This document shows, one piece after another, positions 51,419 through 59,125 of a DNA stretch of 64,000 nt (positions within the stretch are counted from its first letter, which is position 1; each line of letters starts with the position of its first letter). The notes beneath the pieces are model-generated. The model saw only the letters and a program-made list of their open reading frames with translations. It did not search any database and had not been told where the DNA came from. A program made the position numbers and the translations under genes. Origin of the DNA: an uncultured Acetobacteraceae bacterium (GTDB taxonomy: Bacteria > Pseudomonadota > Alphaproteobacteria > Acetobacterales > Acetobacteraceae); contig CAIVPZ010000125.1 of assembly GCA_903907955.1 (NCBI GenBank), positions 1 through 64,000 of the forward strand, written 5' to 3'.

Positions 51419-52536
51419 CGCGGTTCATCCCCTTCGGCCCAGGCTGCGCGCAGGGCGGCGGCGTGCGCATGCAGCCGGCCGTGCCGGATGGCGGCGCGCA
51501 GGCCGCGCATCAGGTCCTGGTAATACTGGATGTTGTGCCAGGTCAGCAGCATCGGGCCGAGCATTTCCGCGCAGCGGAACAGGTGATGCAGATAGGCGCG
51601 CGCATGGCGGGTGCAGAGGGGGCAGGCGCAGCCGGGGTCGAGCGGGCGCGGGTCGTCGGCGAAACGGGCGTTGCGCAGGTTGAACACGCCGCGCGACGTG
51701 TAGGCCCGCGCGGTGCGGCCGGCGCGGGTGGGCATGACGCAGTCGAACATGTCCACGCCGCGGGCGACCGCGCCGATCAGGTCATCCGGTGTGCCGACGC
51801 CCATCAGGTAGCGCGGCCGGTCGGCCGGCAAGGCGGGGGTGGTGTAGTCGAGCACGTCGAACATCGCTTCCTGGCCCTCGCCGACGGCGAGGCCGCCGAT
51901 GGCGTAGCCGTCGAAGCCGGTTTCCGCGAGCGCCTCGACCGAGGCCAGCCGGAGATCGCGGAAAATGCTGCCCTGGACGATGCCGAATATGCCGTAGCCC
52001 GGGCGCGGCGAAAACGCGGCGCGCGAGCGGGCGGCCCAGCGCATCGACATCGCCATGGAGTCGCGCGCCTGCGCCTCGGTCGCCGGGAAGGGGGTGCATT
52101 CGTCGAGCGCCATGGTGACGGTGGCGTCGAGTTTTTCCTGGATGCCGATGGAGGTTTCCGGCGTCAGGCGGTGTTCGCTGCCGTCCACGTGCGAGCGGAA
52201 GGTGACGCCGTCCGCGTCGAGTTTGCGCAGGCCGGACAGCGACATGACCTGAAAGCCGCCGGAATCGGTCAGGATCGGGCCGGACCAGTCCATCATGCGG
52301 TGCAGGCCGCCGAGGGCGGCAACCCGGCCGGCGCCGGGGCGCAGCATCAGATGGTAGGTGTTCGCCAGGATCATGGCCGCCCCGGTGGCGCGCACGGAGT
52401 CCGCGGTCATCGCCTTGACCGTGCCGGCGGTGCCGACCGGCATGAACACCGGGGTTGCCACCGCGCCATGCGCGGTGTGCAGGGTGCCGGCGCGGGCGGC
52501 GCCGTCGGTGGCGGTGCAGGTCCAGGTAAGGGTCAT
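51415..52536 (-). CDS. tgt: tRNA-guanine transglycosylase
   Basis: Swaps guanine 34 for preQ1 in GUN-anticodon tRNAs. The 373-residue protein has [29 protein letters not shown], the catalytic [24 protein letters not shown] and [12 protein letters not shown], the nucleophile region [11 protein letters not shown] and zinc ligands [17 protein letters not shown]. The ATG at 52536 overlaps the queA stop by four bases. Confidence 0.97.
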   Translation of the reverse strand: MTLTWTCTATDGAARAGTLHTAHGAVATPVFMPVGTAGTVKAMTADSVRATGAAMILANTYHLMLRPGAGRVAALGGLHRMMDWSGPILTDSGGFQVMSLSGLRKLDADGVTFRSHVDGSEHRLTPETSIGIQEKLDATVTMALDECTPFPATEAQARDSMAMSMRWAARSRAAFSPRPGYGIFGIVQGSIFRDLRLASVEALAETGFDGYAIGGLAVGEGQEAMFDVLDYTTPALPADRPRYLMGVGTPDDLIGAVARGVDMFDCVMPTRAGRTARAYTSRGVFNLRNARFADDPRPLDPGCACPLCTRHARAYLHHLFRCAEMLGPMLLTWHNIQYYQDLMRGLRAAIRHGRLHAHAAALRAAWAEGDEPR

Positions 52537-53561
52537 GCGCGTTCCAGCAGGGTCGCATCGCCGTAGGAATAGAAGCGGTAGCCGGTGGCGATGGCGTGCG
52601 CGTAGGCGTCGCGCATGCGCTGCGTGCCGGCGAAGGCGCAGACCAGGATGAACAGGGTCGAGCGCGGCAGATGGAAATTGGTCATCAGCAGGTCGGCGGA
52701 GCGGAAGCAATGGCCGGGGCGGATGAAGATGTCGGTGTCGCCGGCGAATGCGTGGGTTCGGCCGGTGGCGTCGGTGGCGGTTTCCAGCAGGCGCAGGCTG
52801 GTGGTGCCGACGGCGACGATGCGTCCGCCGGCGGCGCGGGCGGCATTGATCGCGGCGGCGGCGCCGGCGGTGATCACCCCGCGTTCGCTGTGCAGGCGGT
52901 GGGTTGCGACCGGTTCATCCCGGAGCGGCAGGAAGGTGCCGGCGCCGACATGCAGGGTGAGGGTGGTGCGGCGGATGCCGGCCGCGGTCAGGGCGTCGAG
53001 CAAAGCGGGGGTGAAATGCAGGCCGGCGGTGGGGGCGGCGACGGCGCCTTCATGGGTGGCAAAAACCGTCTGGTAGTCCTGCGCGTCGGCCGGTTCGGGA
53101 CCGGTGGGGCGGCTGATGTAGGGCGGCAAGGCGAGGGCGCCGGCGGTGCGCAGCGCGGCGGCGAAGGCTTCTCCGGCGCGGTTGAAGGCGAGCACGACGC
53201 CGCCATCCGGGTCGCGCCGGTGCAGGATGGCGCTGAGGCCGCCGGCGAAGCTGATGGTGTCGCCCGGGCGCAGCCGGCGGGCGTTGCGGGCCAGCGCGTG
53301 CCAGGTGCCGTCGGGCAGCGGACGGTCGAGGGTGATGCCGATGCTGGCCTGGCCGCGGGTGCCTTCGAGCTGGGCCGGGATGACGCTGGTGTCGTTGGCC
53401 ACCAGCAGGTCGCCGGGGCGGAGCAGGCCGGGCAGGTCGCGCACGAAGTGGTCGTGCCGCGCGTCGGCGGTGACGTGCAGCAGGCGCGCGGCCTCGCGCG
53501 GCCGGGCGGGATGCTGGGCGATGCGGTCCGGGGGGAGATCAAAGCCGAAGTCGGGTATCAT
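52533..53561 (-). CDS. queA: S-adenosylmethionine:tRNA ribosyltransferase-isomerase
   Basis: Builds epoxyqueuosine on preQ1-tRNA from SAM. The 342-residue protein shows [110 protein letters not shown] and [20 protein letters not shown], all hallmarks of QueA. ATG 53561 ([11 protein letters not shown]) is chosen; a longer frame runs into the repeat fragment upstream. First gene of the queuosine set. Confidence 0.96.
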   Translation of the reverse strand: MIPDFGFDLPPDRIAQHPARPREAARLLHVTADARHDHFVRDLPGLLRPGDLLVANDTSVIPAQLEGTRGQASIGITLDRPLPDGTWHALARNARRLRPGDTISFAGGLSAILHRRDPDGGVVLAFNRAGEAFAAALRTAGALALPPYISRPTGPEPADAQDYQTVFATHEGAVAAPTAGLHFTPALLDALTAAGIRRTTLTLHVGAGTFLPLRDEPVATHRLHSERGVITAGAAAAINAARAAGGRIVAVGTTSLRLLETATDATGRTHAFAGDTDIFIRPGHCFRSADLLMTNFHLPRSTLFILVCAFAGTQRMRDAYAHAIATGYRFYSYGDATLLERA

Positions 53562-53579
53562 GTCCGGCAATGGCGGCGG

Positions 53580-53612
53580 GGGAAGGCCAGGGCTTGCCAA
53601 GCCCGGCCATGA
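53580..53612 (+). repeat. Fragment of the dispersed double-hairpin repeat
   Basis: GGGAAGGCCAGGGCTTGCCAAGCCCGG matches only hairpin 1 of the element, with changed loop bases; hairpin 2 is absent or unrecognisable. It separates the VOC gene from queA. Confidence 0.5.
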
Positions 53613-53640
53613 CGGGTTGCCTGTCTTGGGGCTGCCCCGG

Positions 53641-54042
53641 TCACGCCCGCAGATAGCTTCCCACCTCGATCAGGTTGCCGTCCGGGTCGCGGCAATAGAC
53701 CGAGGTCATCGGACCCAGCGCACCCAGCCGTTCCACCGGGCCGACCTCGATCATCACGCCGCATTTGTGCAGGTGCTCGACCACGTCGAGGGCCGGCACC
53801 GCGCTGACGAAGCAGAGATCGCTCGCGCCGGCCACCGGCACCCTGGCCGCGACCCATTCCAGCGCATCGGCATGGATCGGGCGGAGATTGATCTTCTGGC
53901 CGCCGAATTTCAGCGCGGTGCGGTTGTCGCGGCCGAAGGTTTCCACCTCCATGCCCAGCACGCGCTGGTACCAGGAGGCGGCGATGTCGATGTCCTTGAC
54001 GTTCAGCACCAGATGGTCGAGGCGGTCCACGGCGAAGCGCAT
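53641..54042 (-). CDS. VOC family protein (glyoxalase/dioxygenase fold)
   Basis: A 133-residue single-domain protein: VDRLDHLVLNVKDIDIAASWYQRVLGMEV at the N-terminus and MTSVYCRDPDGNLIEVGSYL at the end, the two beta-alpha-beta-beta-beta modules of the vicinal oxygen chelate fold. His9 and Glu in LIEVGS are probable metal ligands. The substrate is not known; some relatives are annotated as glyoxalase- or virulence-linked proteins. It starts five bases after the fumarase stop and is probably co-transcribed. Confidence 0.82.
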   Translation of the reverse strand: MRFAVDRLDHLVLNVKDIDIAASWYQRVLGMEVETFGRDNRTALKFGGQKINLRPIHADALEWVAARVPVAGASDLCFVSAVPALDVVEHLHKCGVMIEVGPVERLGALGPMTSVYCRDPDGNLIEVGSYLRA

Positions 54043-54047
54043 GCGGT

Positions 54048-55694
54048 CTACTCCAATCCGTCGTAGAAATCGTTGCCCTTGTCGTCGATGACGATGAAGG
54101 CGGGGAAGTCCTCGACCTCGATGCGCCAGACCGCTTCCATGCCGAGCTCGGGGTATTCCAGCACCTCGACGTGGCGGATGCAGTCCTGTGCCAGCCGGGC
54201 GGCGGGGCCGCCGACACTGCCCAGATAGAAGCCGCCATACGTCCTGCAGGCTTCCTTCACCGACCGGCTGCGATTGCCCTTGGCCAGCATGACCAGGCTG
54301 CCGCCGGCCTGCTGGAAGGCGGCGACGTAGCTGTCCATGCGGCCGGCGGTGGTGGGGCCGAAGCTGCCGGTGGGCAGGCCGGGCGGGGTCTTGGCCGGGC
54401 CGGCGTAATAGACCGGATGGTCCTTCAGGTATTGCGGCAGGCCGAGGCCGGCATCGAGCCGTTCGTTCAGCTTCGCATGCGCGATGTCGCGCGCCACCAC
54501 CAGGGTGCCGGTGAGCGACAGCCGGGTGCTGACCTTGTGCTGCGACAACTGGCGGCGGATGTCGTCCATCGGCTGGTTGAGGTCGATCCGCACCACCTCG
54601 CCGCCGAGGATGTCGTCGGTGGCTTCGGGCAGGTATTTCGCCGGATCGGTTTCCAGTTGCTCGAGGAAGATGCCCTCGGGGGTTATCTTCGCCCGGATCT
54701 GGCGGTCGGCGCTGCAGGAAACGCCGATGCCGACCGGCAGGCTGGCGCCGTGGCGGGGCAGGCGGATCACCCGCACGTCATGGCAGAAATACTTGCCGCC
54801 GAACTGGGCGCCGATGCCGAGCCGGCGGCTCAGCTCCAGCACCTGCCGCTCCATCTCCAGGTCGCGGAAGGCGTGGCCGGCCCTGCTGCCGGCGGTGGGC
54901 AGCCCATCCAGCCACTTGGTCGAGGCCAGTTTGACGGTTTTCAGGGTGGATTCGGCACTGGTGCCGCCGATGACGATGGCCAGGTGATAGGGCGGGCAGG
55001 CCGAGGTGCCGATGGTGCGCAGCTTGGCTTCGAGGAACCCGGCCAGCTTCCCGGGGTTCAGGATCGCCCGGGTTTCCTGGAACAGGAAGGTCTTGTTGGC
55101 CGAGCCGCCGCCCTTGGCAACGAAGAGAAAATGGAATTCGTCGGCATGGTGCTCGCCCGGCGCGGCGTAGATGTCGAACTGGACCGGGAGGTTGTTGCCG
55201 GTGTTGACCTCCTCGAACATCGACAGCGGCGCCATCTGCGAATAGCGCAGATTGGTTTCCGTGTAGGTGCGGTGCACCCCCCAGCTCAGCGCTTCCTCCT
55301 CGTCGCCCTCCACCCAGACGCGCTGGCCCTTCTTGCCGAACACGATGGCGGTGCCGGTGTCCTGGCACATCGGCAGCACCCCGCCGGCGGCGATGCTGGC
55401 GTTCTTCAGCAGGTCGAGCGCCACGAACCGGTCGTTGGCCGAGGCTTCGGGGTCGTCGAGGATGGCGCGCAACTGCGCCAGATGGCCCGGGCGCAGCAGT
55501 TGCGCGACGTCGCGGAAGGCCTGGAAGGCCAGCTCGCTGAGCGCCGCCGGGGTGATCTTCAGCACCGTGCGGTCGTCGACCACGATGGTCGAGAGGCCGA
55601 TGATGTCGAGCCGGCGCCAGGGCGTCGCATCTGCGTCGAGCGGGAAGACCGGCGTGTAGAGGAAGCCGGGCGGGCGGGGCGGCGGGGCGTTCAT
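54048..55694 (-). CDS. Fumarate hydratase, class I (iron-sulfur)
   Basis: Interconverts fumarate and malate in the TCA cycle. The 548-residue protein is the single-chain class I form, with a 4Fe-4S cluster site beginning at Cys110 ([17 protein letters not shown]), further cysteines in [19 protein letters not shown] and [13 protein letters not shown], and the C-terminal beta half with [12 protein letters not shown] and MLAKGNRS. It has no relation in sequence to class II FumC. Its place between sspB and the queuosine genes, near a fumC remnant, suggests it now provides fumarase activity here. Confidence 0.94.
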   Translation of the reverse strand: MNAPPPRPPGFLYTPVFPLDADATPWRRLDIIGLSTIVVDDRTVLKITPAALSELAFQAFRDVAQLLRPGHLAQLRAILDDPEASANDRFVALDLLKNASIAAGGVLPMCQDTGTAIVFGKKGQRVWVEGDEEEALSWGVHRTYTETNLRYSQMAPLSMFEEVNTGNNLPVQFDIYAAPGEHHADEFHFLFVAKGGGSANKTFLFQETRAILNPGKLAGFLEAKLRTIGTSACPPYHLAIVIGGTSAESTLKTVKLASTKWLDGLPTAGSRAGHAFRDLEMERQVLELSRRLGIGAQFGGKYFCHDVRVIRLPRHGASLPVGIGVSCSADRQIRAKITPEGIFLEQLETDPAKYLPEATDDILGGEVVRIDLNQPMDDIRRQLSQHKVSTRLSLTGTLVVARDIAHAKLNERLDAGLGLPQYLKDHPVYYAGPAKTPPGLPTGSFGPTTAGRMDSYVAAFQQAGGSLVMLAKGNRSRSVKEACRTYGGFYLGSVGGPAARLAQDCIRHVEVLEYPELGMEAVWRIEVEDFPAFIVIDDKGNDFYDGLE

Positions 55695-55703
55695 CGGCTG
55701 GTC

Positions 55704-56243
55704 TCAGCTTTCCCTGGGCGGGGTGCGCCGGCGGAACGCATCCAGGCTGACCACCTGGGGGGCGGCGGAAGGCGCGTCGGCGGCAGGCTCCGGCGTGGCG
55801 GGCGCGTCCGGTTCGGGGGCCAGTTCGGGAAGCTCGACGCTGAAATGCAGCCCGTAGCGCACCTGCGGGTCGGCGAAGGCGGTGATGGCGGCGAGCGGGA
55901 TGCGCAGCGTGCAGGGTATGCCACCGAAGGAGAGGCCCACGCTCATCACCCCGGCCGCTTCGTCCACCTGGAGGTCCCAGAACTGGTGCTGCAGGACGAT
56001 GGTCATTTCCTGCGGGTACTGGGCCTTCAGCCGGGGCGGCACCGCGGCGCCGGGATGGTCGGTGCGGAAGGTGACGTAGAAATGATGGTTGCCGGGCAGG
56101 CCATGCGTCGCCGCGTGCTGCAGGGCGCGCAGCATCACCTGGCGCAGCGCGGCCTCGGTCCATTCGTCGTAGGGGAGCAGGCTTTCGGGCGGCTGCTCGC
56201 CTTGTCCGGGCGGCCCGCCGTGTCCTGTCGGATCGTCTTCCAT
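55704..56243 (-). CDS. sspB: SspB, ClpXP adaptor for tmRNA-tagged proteins
   Basis: Delivers ssrA-tagged proteins to ClpXP. The 179-residue protein is the alphaproteobacterial type: LPYDEWTEAALRQVMLRALQHA, HHFYVTFRTDHPGAAVPPRLKAQYPQEMTIVLQHQFWDL and VGLSFGGIPCTLRIPLAAITAFADPQVRYGL form the substrate-binding domain (about 24-130). A disordered acidic linker ends in VVSLDAFRRR, the probable ClpX-docking segment. ATG 56243 has GAGG seven bases upstream. The ssrA gene itself starts about 60 bases away on the same strand. Confidence 0.92.
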   Translation of the reverse strand: MEDDPTGHGGPPGQGEQPPESLLPYDEWTEAALRQVMLRALQHAATHGLPGNHHFYVTFRTDHPGAAVPPRLKAQYPQEMTIVLQHQFWDLQVDEAAGVMSVGLSFGGIPCTLRIPLAAITAFADPQVRYGLHFSVELPELAPEPDAPATPEPAADAPSAAPQVVSLDAFRRRTPPRES

Positions 56244-56299
56244 CGCTGCCTCGCACGTGAGCACCCCCCATTAGCGAAAGGGGCGCGGCGGGGGAAGGT

Positions 56300-56590
56300 G
56301 GGGCGGTGAAGTGAGGGGGCTTCTGTTGCCCGGTGCCCCCCCGAACCGCGCTTATCGATGCTTACGCAGCGACAGCGAGCGCCGTATTGTCGTTGGCACT
56401 TGTAAAATGGCCCGATGACGGCGGAACCATGCCGGGCAAAAGGTGAGCCTTTACCACGCGTGTCGAGACTGTTTCACCCCCCCATACCCAACCCCCGGTT
56501 GACCGGAGGTCTGGTGGAGGCGCCGGGCACTGCCCCCGGGTCCACAACGCTTATTCCACGCACCGTTTATCGCCATAGCCGGCAAGCCGG
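56300..56590 (-). ncRNA. ssrA: Transfer-messenger RNA, circularly permuted two-piece form
   Basis: Rescues stalled ribosomes and tags the unfinished protein. Reading the minus strand, the acceptor piece comes first and ends GGCGCCTCCACCA at 56512, with CCA encoded. About 30 bases of spacer follow, then the coding piece starts near 56481 with GGGGGTGAAACAGTCTCGAC. GGGGGUG pairs over seven positions with CGCCUCC of the acceptor piece to make a tRNA-like acceptor stem. The tag frame is at 56362-56397. Order acceptor-then-coding is the permuted gene known from alphaproteobacteria. Outer ends are approximate. Confidence 0.9.
56362..56397 (-). other. tmRNA tag reading frame, ANDNTALAVAA
   Basis: GCC resume codon followed by AAC GAC AAT ACG GCG CTC GCT GTC GCT GCG and TAA. 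The peptide ANDNTALAVAA ends in the LAVAA/LAA degron read by ClpX and begins with the AND(E)N element read by SspB, whose gene is next door. Confidence 0.92.
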
Positions 56591-56639
56591 CAGGACGAAT
56601 ATAGGGTGGCGGGTGGCCGCAGAGAAGGGGTGATGTGCG

Positions 56640-57572
56640 ATGAGCCTGACCGAGGAGCAGCGCGCCGAGATCGAAGCGCAACGGGCCGAGAGCGCGGCGA
56701 CGCGTCGCGCCACCGTGCCGGCGCTCGAGGACATGCTGTATCGCGCCATTCCGGTGCTCGACCACGGTTTTGTCCGGGTGGTGGATTATATGGGCGATGA
56801 CGGGGCGGTGGTGCAGGCTGCCCGGGTTTCCTACGGGCGCGGCACGCGGCGGGTTTCCGAGGATGCCGGGCTGATCCGCTACCTGATGCGCCACCGGCAC
56901 ACCACGCCGTTCGAGATGTGCGAGATAAAATATCACGTGAAGCTGCCGATTTTCGTGGCGCGGCAGTGGATTCGCCATCGTACCGCCAATGTGAACGAAT
57001 ATTCCGCCCGTTATTCCATCCTTGACCGGGAATTCTACCTGCCGGCGCCGGAGCATCTGGCGGCGCAATCCGAGGTCAACCGGCAGGGGCGCGGGGCGGT
57101 GCTGGAAGGCGACGAAGCGGCGCAGGTTTTTGAACTTCTGCGCAGCGATGCGTCGCGCTGTTACGACCATTACGTGGACATGCTGAACGAGGGGGCGGAC
57201 GGGGCGCCGGCCGATCCGGGCCGGCAGGGGCTGGCGCGCGAGCTGGCGCGGATGAACCTGACGCTGAACACCTACACGCAGTGGTACTGGAAGTGCGACC
57301 TGCACAATCTGCTGCATTTCCTGTCGCTGCGGGCAGACGTGCACGCGCAGTACGAAATCCGCGCCTATGCCGAGGCAATGCTGGCGACGGTGCAAGCCTG
57401 GGTGCCGGCGACATTTGCCGCGTTCCGCGACTACCGGCTGGGGGCGGTGAATTTCTCGGCGGCGATGCTTGCTGTGCTGCGGCGGATGCTGGCGGGGGAG
57501 GACGTGGCGCAGGAGGGGAGCGGGTTGAGCCAGCGCGAGTGGGGGGAGATGATGGGGGTGTTGGGGCGGTAG
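56640..57572 (+). CDS. thyX: FAD-dependent thymidylate synthase
   Basis: Makes dTMP from dUMP using methylene-tetrahydrofolate and reduced FAD. The 310-residue protein has the ThyX signature [15 protein letters not shown] at 112-126 and upstream [33 protein letters not shown]-terminal [23 protein letters not shown] matches the family core. Organisms with ThyX usually lack ThyA, but that cannot be checked here. AGAAGGGG lies about 9 bases ahead of the ATG. It is divergent from ssrA. Confidence 0.96.
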   Translation: MSLTEEQRAEIEAQRAESAATRRATVPALEDMLYRAIPVLDHGFVRVVDYMGDDGAVVQAARVSYGRGTRRVSEDAGLIRYLMRHRHTTPFEMCEIKYHVKLPIFVARQWIRHRTANVNEYSARYSILDREFYLPAPEHLAAQSEVNRQGRGAVLEGDEAAQVFELLRSDASRCYDHYVDMLNEGADGAPADPGRQGLARELARMNLTLNTYTQWYWKCDLHNLLHFLSLRADVHAQYEIRAYAEAMLATVQAWVPATFAAFRDYRLGAVNFSAAMLAVLRRMLAGEDVAQEGSGLSQREWGEMMGVLGR

Positions 57573-57713
57573 GGGGGCTTCGACCCTGAACGGACCTTGG
57601 CACCGGCTTACTGAACCGGGTAGAATGACACTTCGATTGGCCAGCGCCGAAGTTGTGATTGCCGCACCAAAATGGTGCTTCTCCGACCTAGCTCGCAGCG
57701 GGATTTTGCCAAG

Positions 57714-58142
57714 ATGGAAAGCAGCGACGATCAACACCCAGTATTCCGAACGCTTAACTTTGACGATCTTAACGAAATACCGCCGCGCTCACGGCGCGGT
57801 GTGAACTGCGTTGAAATGAATCGCAATCCCGTTAAGGTTCGCGGAGAAATTCTCCATGAAGTTTGGTGGCGCGGAAAGCAGTGGGCCGTTACGGCTTATG
57901 GAATCGAAAGCTTAGATGGAACATATGTTGCTGAGGCTTGCCGGCTTCTGGAACAGCAGAACTATCCGTGGCCGCTGCATATGGCGACGAAAAAATGGGT
58001 CGATATAGACGAGTTTACGACGGCATGGATGGTGGCATTGCTGCTGCATGGGCACGGCAACAAGATTGACCCTGTTGCCATCCGAGAAATGTTCGGCAGA
58101 TTGCGGCCACCATGCGACACTACAGGAGAGGCCGATGACTGA
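57714..58142 (+). CDS. Unknown protein, low-GC accessory gene
   Basis: A 142-residue protein of unrecognised family: PRSRRGVNCVEMNRNPVKVRGEI, WWRGKQWAVTAYGIESLDG and a C-terminal helical part. No signal peptide or membrane segment. GC content is clearly lower than the window average, with codons such as AAT, GAA and TTA that neighbours avoid, so recent transfer is likely. An in-frame ATG at 57672 is an alternative start. The stop overlaps the next gene by eight bases, so the two form a pair. Confidence 0.6.
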   Translation: MESSDDQHPVFRTLNFDDLNEIPPRSRRGVNCVEMNRNPVKVRGEILHEVWWRGKQWAVTAYGIESLDGTYVAEACRLLEQQNYPWPLHMATKKWVDIDEFTTAWMVALLLHGHGNKIDPVAIREMFGRLRPPCDTTGEADD

Positions 58143-58389
58143 TAATTTTGACTGGAACCAAATTGACAAAAATGAAAAGGTTGTAAATGCAGCGCGCGAA
58201 ACGGCAGCCTACCTTAACACAGAGGGCGACGTTGTGATTAGGCAACGCGCAGATTGGCCCAACGAACAGGAGGATTCGTGTTTGATCATCCCACTTTATC
58301 GCGTCCGTGCCCTCATTGATCGGCTTGATGCTTTGCTGCTCGAAGCGCATGCGGCGCCCTGCCCAAACGCTGACAGCAGCAAGCCGTAG
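58135..58389 (+). CDS. Unknown protein, second low-GC accessory gene
   Basis: An 84-residue acidic protein (DNFDWNQIDKNEKVVNAARE...), predicted soluble, mixed alpha/beta, with no family I recognise. GGAGAG seven bases before ATG 58135 is a strong ribosome site and decides the start. It overlaps the previous gene by eight bases. Its TAG stop is the first part of a MITE-like repeat (GTAGGGCGGG), so the original C-terminus may have been longer. Confidence 0.62.
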   Translation: MTDNFDWNQIDKNEKVVNAARETAAYLNTEGDVVIRQRADWPNEQEDSCLIIPLYRVRALIDRLDALLLEAHAAPCPNADSSKP

Positions 58390-58517
58390 GGCGGGAAAGC
58401 GCAGCGTATCCCGCCTCTTGTATGCCACCACCGCCCTTCCGCTCGCAGTGACTCATTGCCGGCGCCGCGCGAAGGGCCCGTTGCGACGGCGGGATGCGCT
58501 GCGCTTTCCCGCCCTAC
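58386..58517. repeat. MITE-like element with 30-base inverted ends
   Basis: Left end GTAGGGCGGGAAAGCGCAGC (58386-58415 in full) and right end GGCGGGATGCGCTGCGCTTT (58488-58517 in full) are inverted copies with only one or two mismatches, about 72 bases apart. Such GTAGGGCGG...CCGCCCTAC palindromes occur as mobile miniature elements in many proteobacteria. No transposase lies within it. Confidence 0.8.
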
Positions 58518-58625
58518 GTTCTTCGTGGAAATGTTCTCTCTCCAACCAAAGCAAGCGCAGCGTATTTTTTGTTCATTCCCGCAGTGAAGCGACAATGGGA
58601 CCAACGCGGCGCAACCTGCACGTTG

Positions 58626-59030
58626 CTACCGCCGTGCCTCGATTTTGTCGCGTGCCGCGCTGGCGAGGAAGGCGGAGCGCGTCAGGCCGCGGCGCCCGGC
58701 TTCGGTGTTGATGGCGGCGAGCAGGCCGGCATCGAAGGTGACGTTGGCGCGCACGGTGCGCCCGGCGTCCAGCAGCACCGGCACGACCACCGCCAGTTCG
58801 CCCGTTGATGCGTCGATGTTTTCCGCCGCGCCGATTTCGGCGAGTTTCCGCGGCGGCGGCAGGTCGAGTCCGACAACCCGGCGATGCTCGACCCATTCGC
58901 GCGCTGCGGAGATGGCGTCGGCCAGCGCCGCTTCCTTGGTTGCGCCGCCGCCATGGCAGCCGGGCAGATCGGGGATGCGCACGCCCCACGCCTCACCATC
59001 GCCGTCCAGAATGCCGATGTAGTTGGTCAC
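58626..59030 (-). CDS. HicB-family antitoxin, without a HicA partner
   Basis: A 134-residue protein. The N-terminal part (NYIGILDGDGEAWGVRIPDLPGCHGGGATKEAALADAI) is the HicB-like partially degraded RNase H fold; the C-terminus (VTFDAGLLAAINTEAGRRGLTRSAFLASAARDKI) is a ribbon-helix-helix DNA-binding domain. Start is GTG 59030 with GAGGG eight bases before; the ORF can be extended to a TTG at 59048. The toxin gene hicA, usually directly upstream, is absent: that space holds only a dispersed repeat. It may act as a lone regulator. Confidence 0.82.
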   Translation of the reverse strand: MTNYIGILDGDGEAWGVRIPDLPGCHGGGATKEAALADAISAAREWVEHRRVVGLDLPPPRKLAEIGAAENIDASTGELAVVVPVLLDAGRTVRANVTFDAGLLAAINTEAGRRGLTRSAFLASAARDKIEARR

Positions 59031-59058
59031 TAGCTGCCCTCGCACCAAATTACTTAAA

Positions 59059-59120
59059 GAATGGGGTCAAGGGGGCCACCGCCCCCTTGCGGGTTCAGGG
59101 CAGCGCCCTGGCCTTACTTG
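59059..59120 (-). repeat. Dispersed double-hairpin repeat downstream of the RND gene
   Basis: AATGGGGTCAAGGGGGCCACCGCCCCCTTG...GGCAGCGCCCTGGCC, the full element in minus orientation. It lies five bases past the RND pump stop codon and may end its transcript. With the copy at 62244-62308 it forms an inverted pair around the pump gene. Confidence 0.85.
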
Positions 59121-59125
59121 CTTTC

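Noticed and set aside
56362-56547. 61-codon minus-strand frame across the tmRNA
   Set aside because: It crosses the acceptor end and coding piece in a meaningless way; the region is explained by ssrA.
57076-57603. Minus-strand frame opposite thyX
   Set aside because: Pro/Ala/Arg-only composition; antisense shadow.
58540-58625. Possible hicA toxin frame beside hicB
   Set aside because: The short frames on both strands lack the HicA core sequence and a ribosome site.
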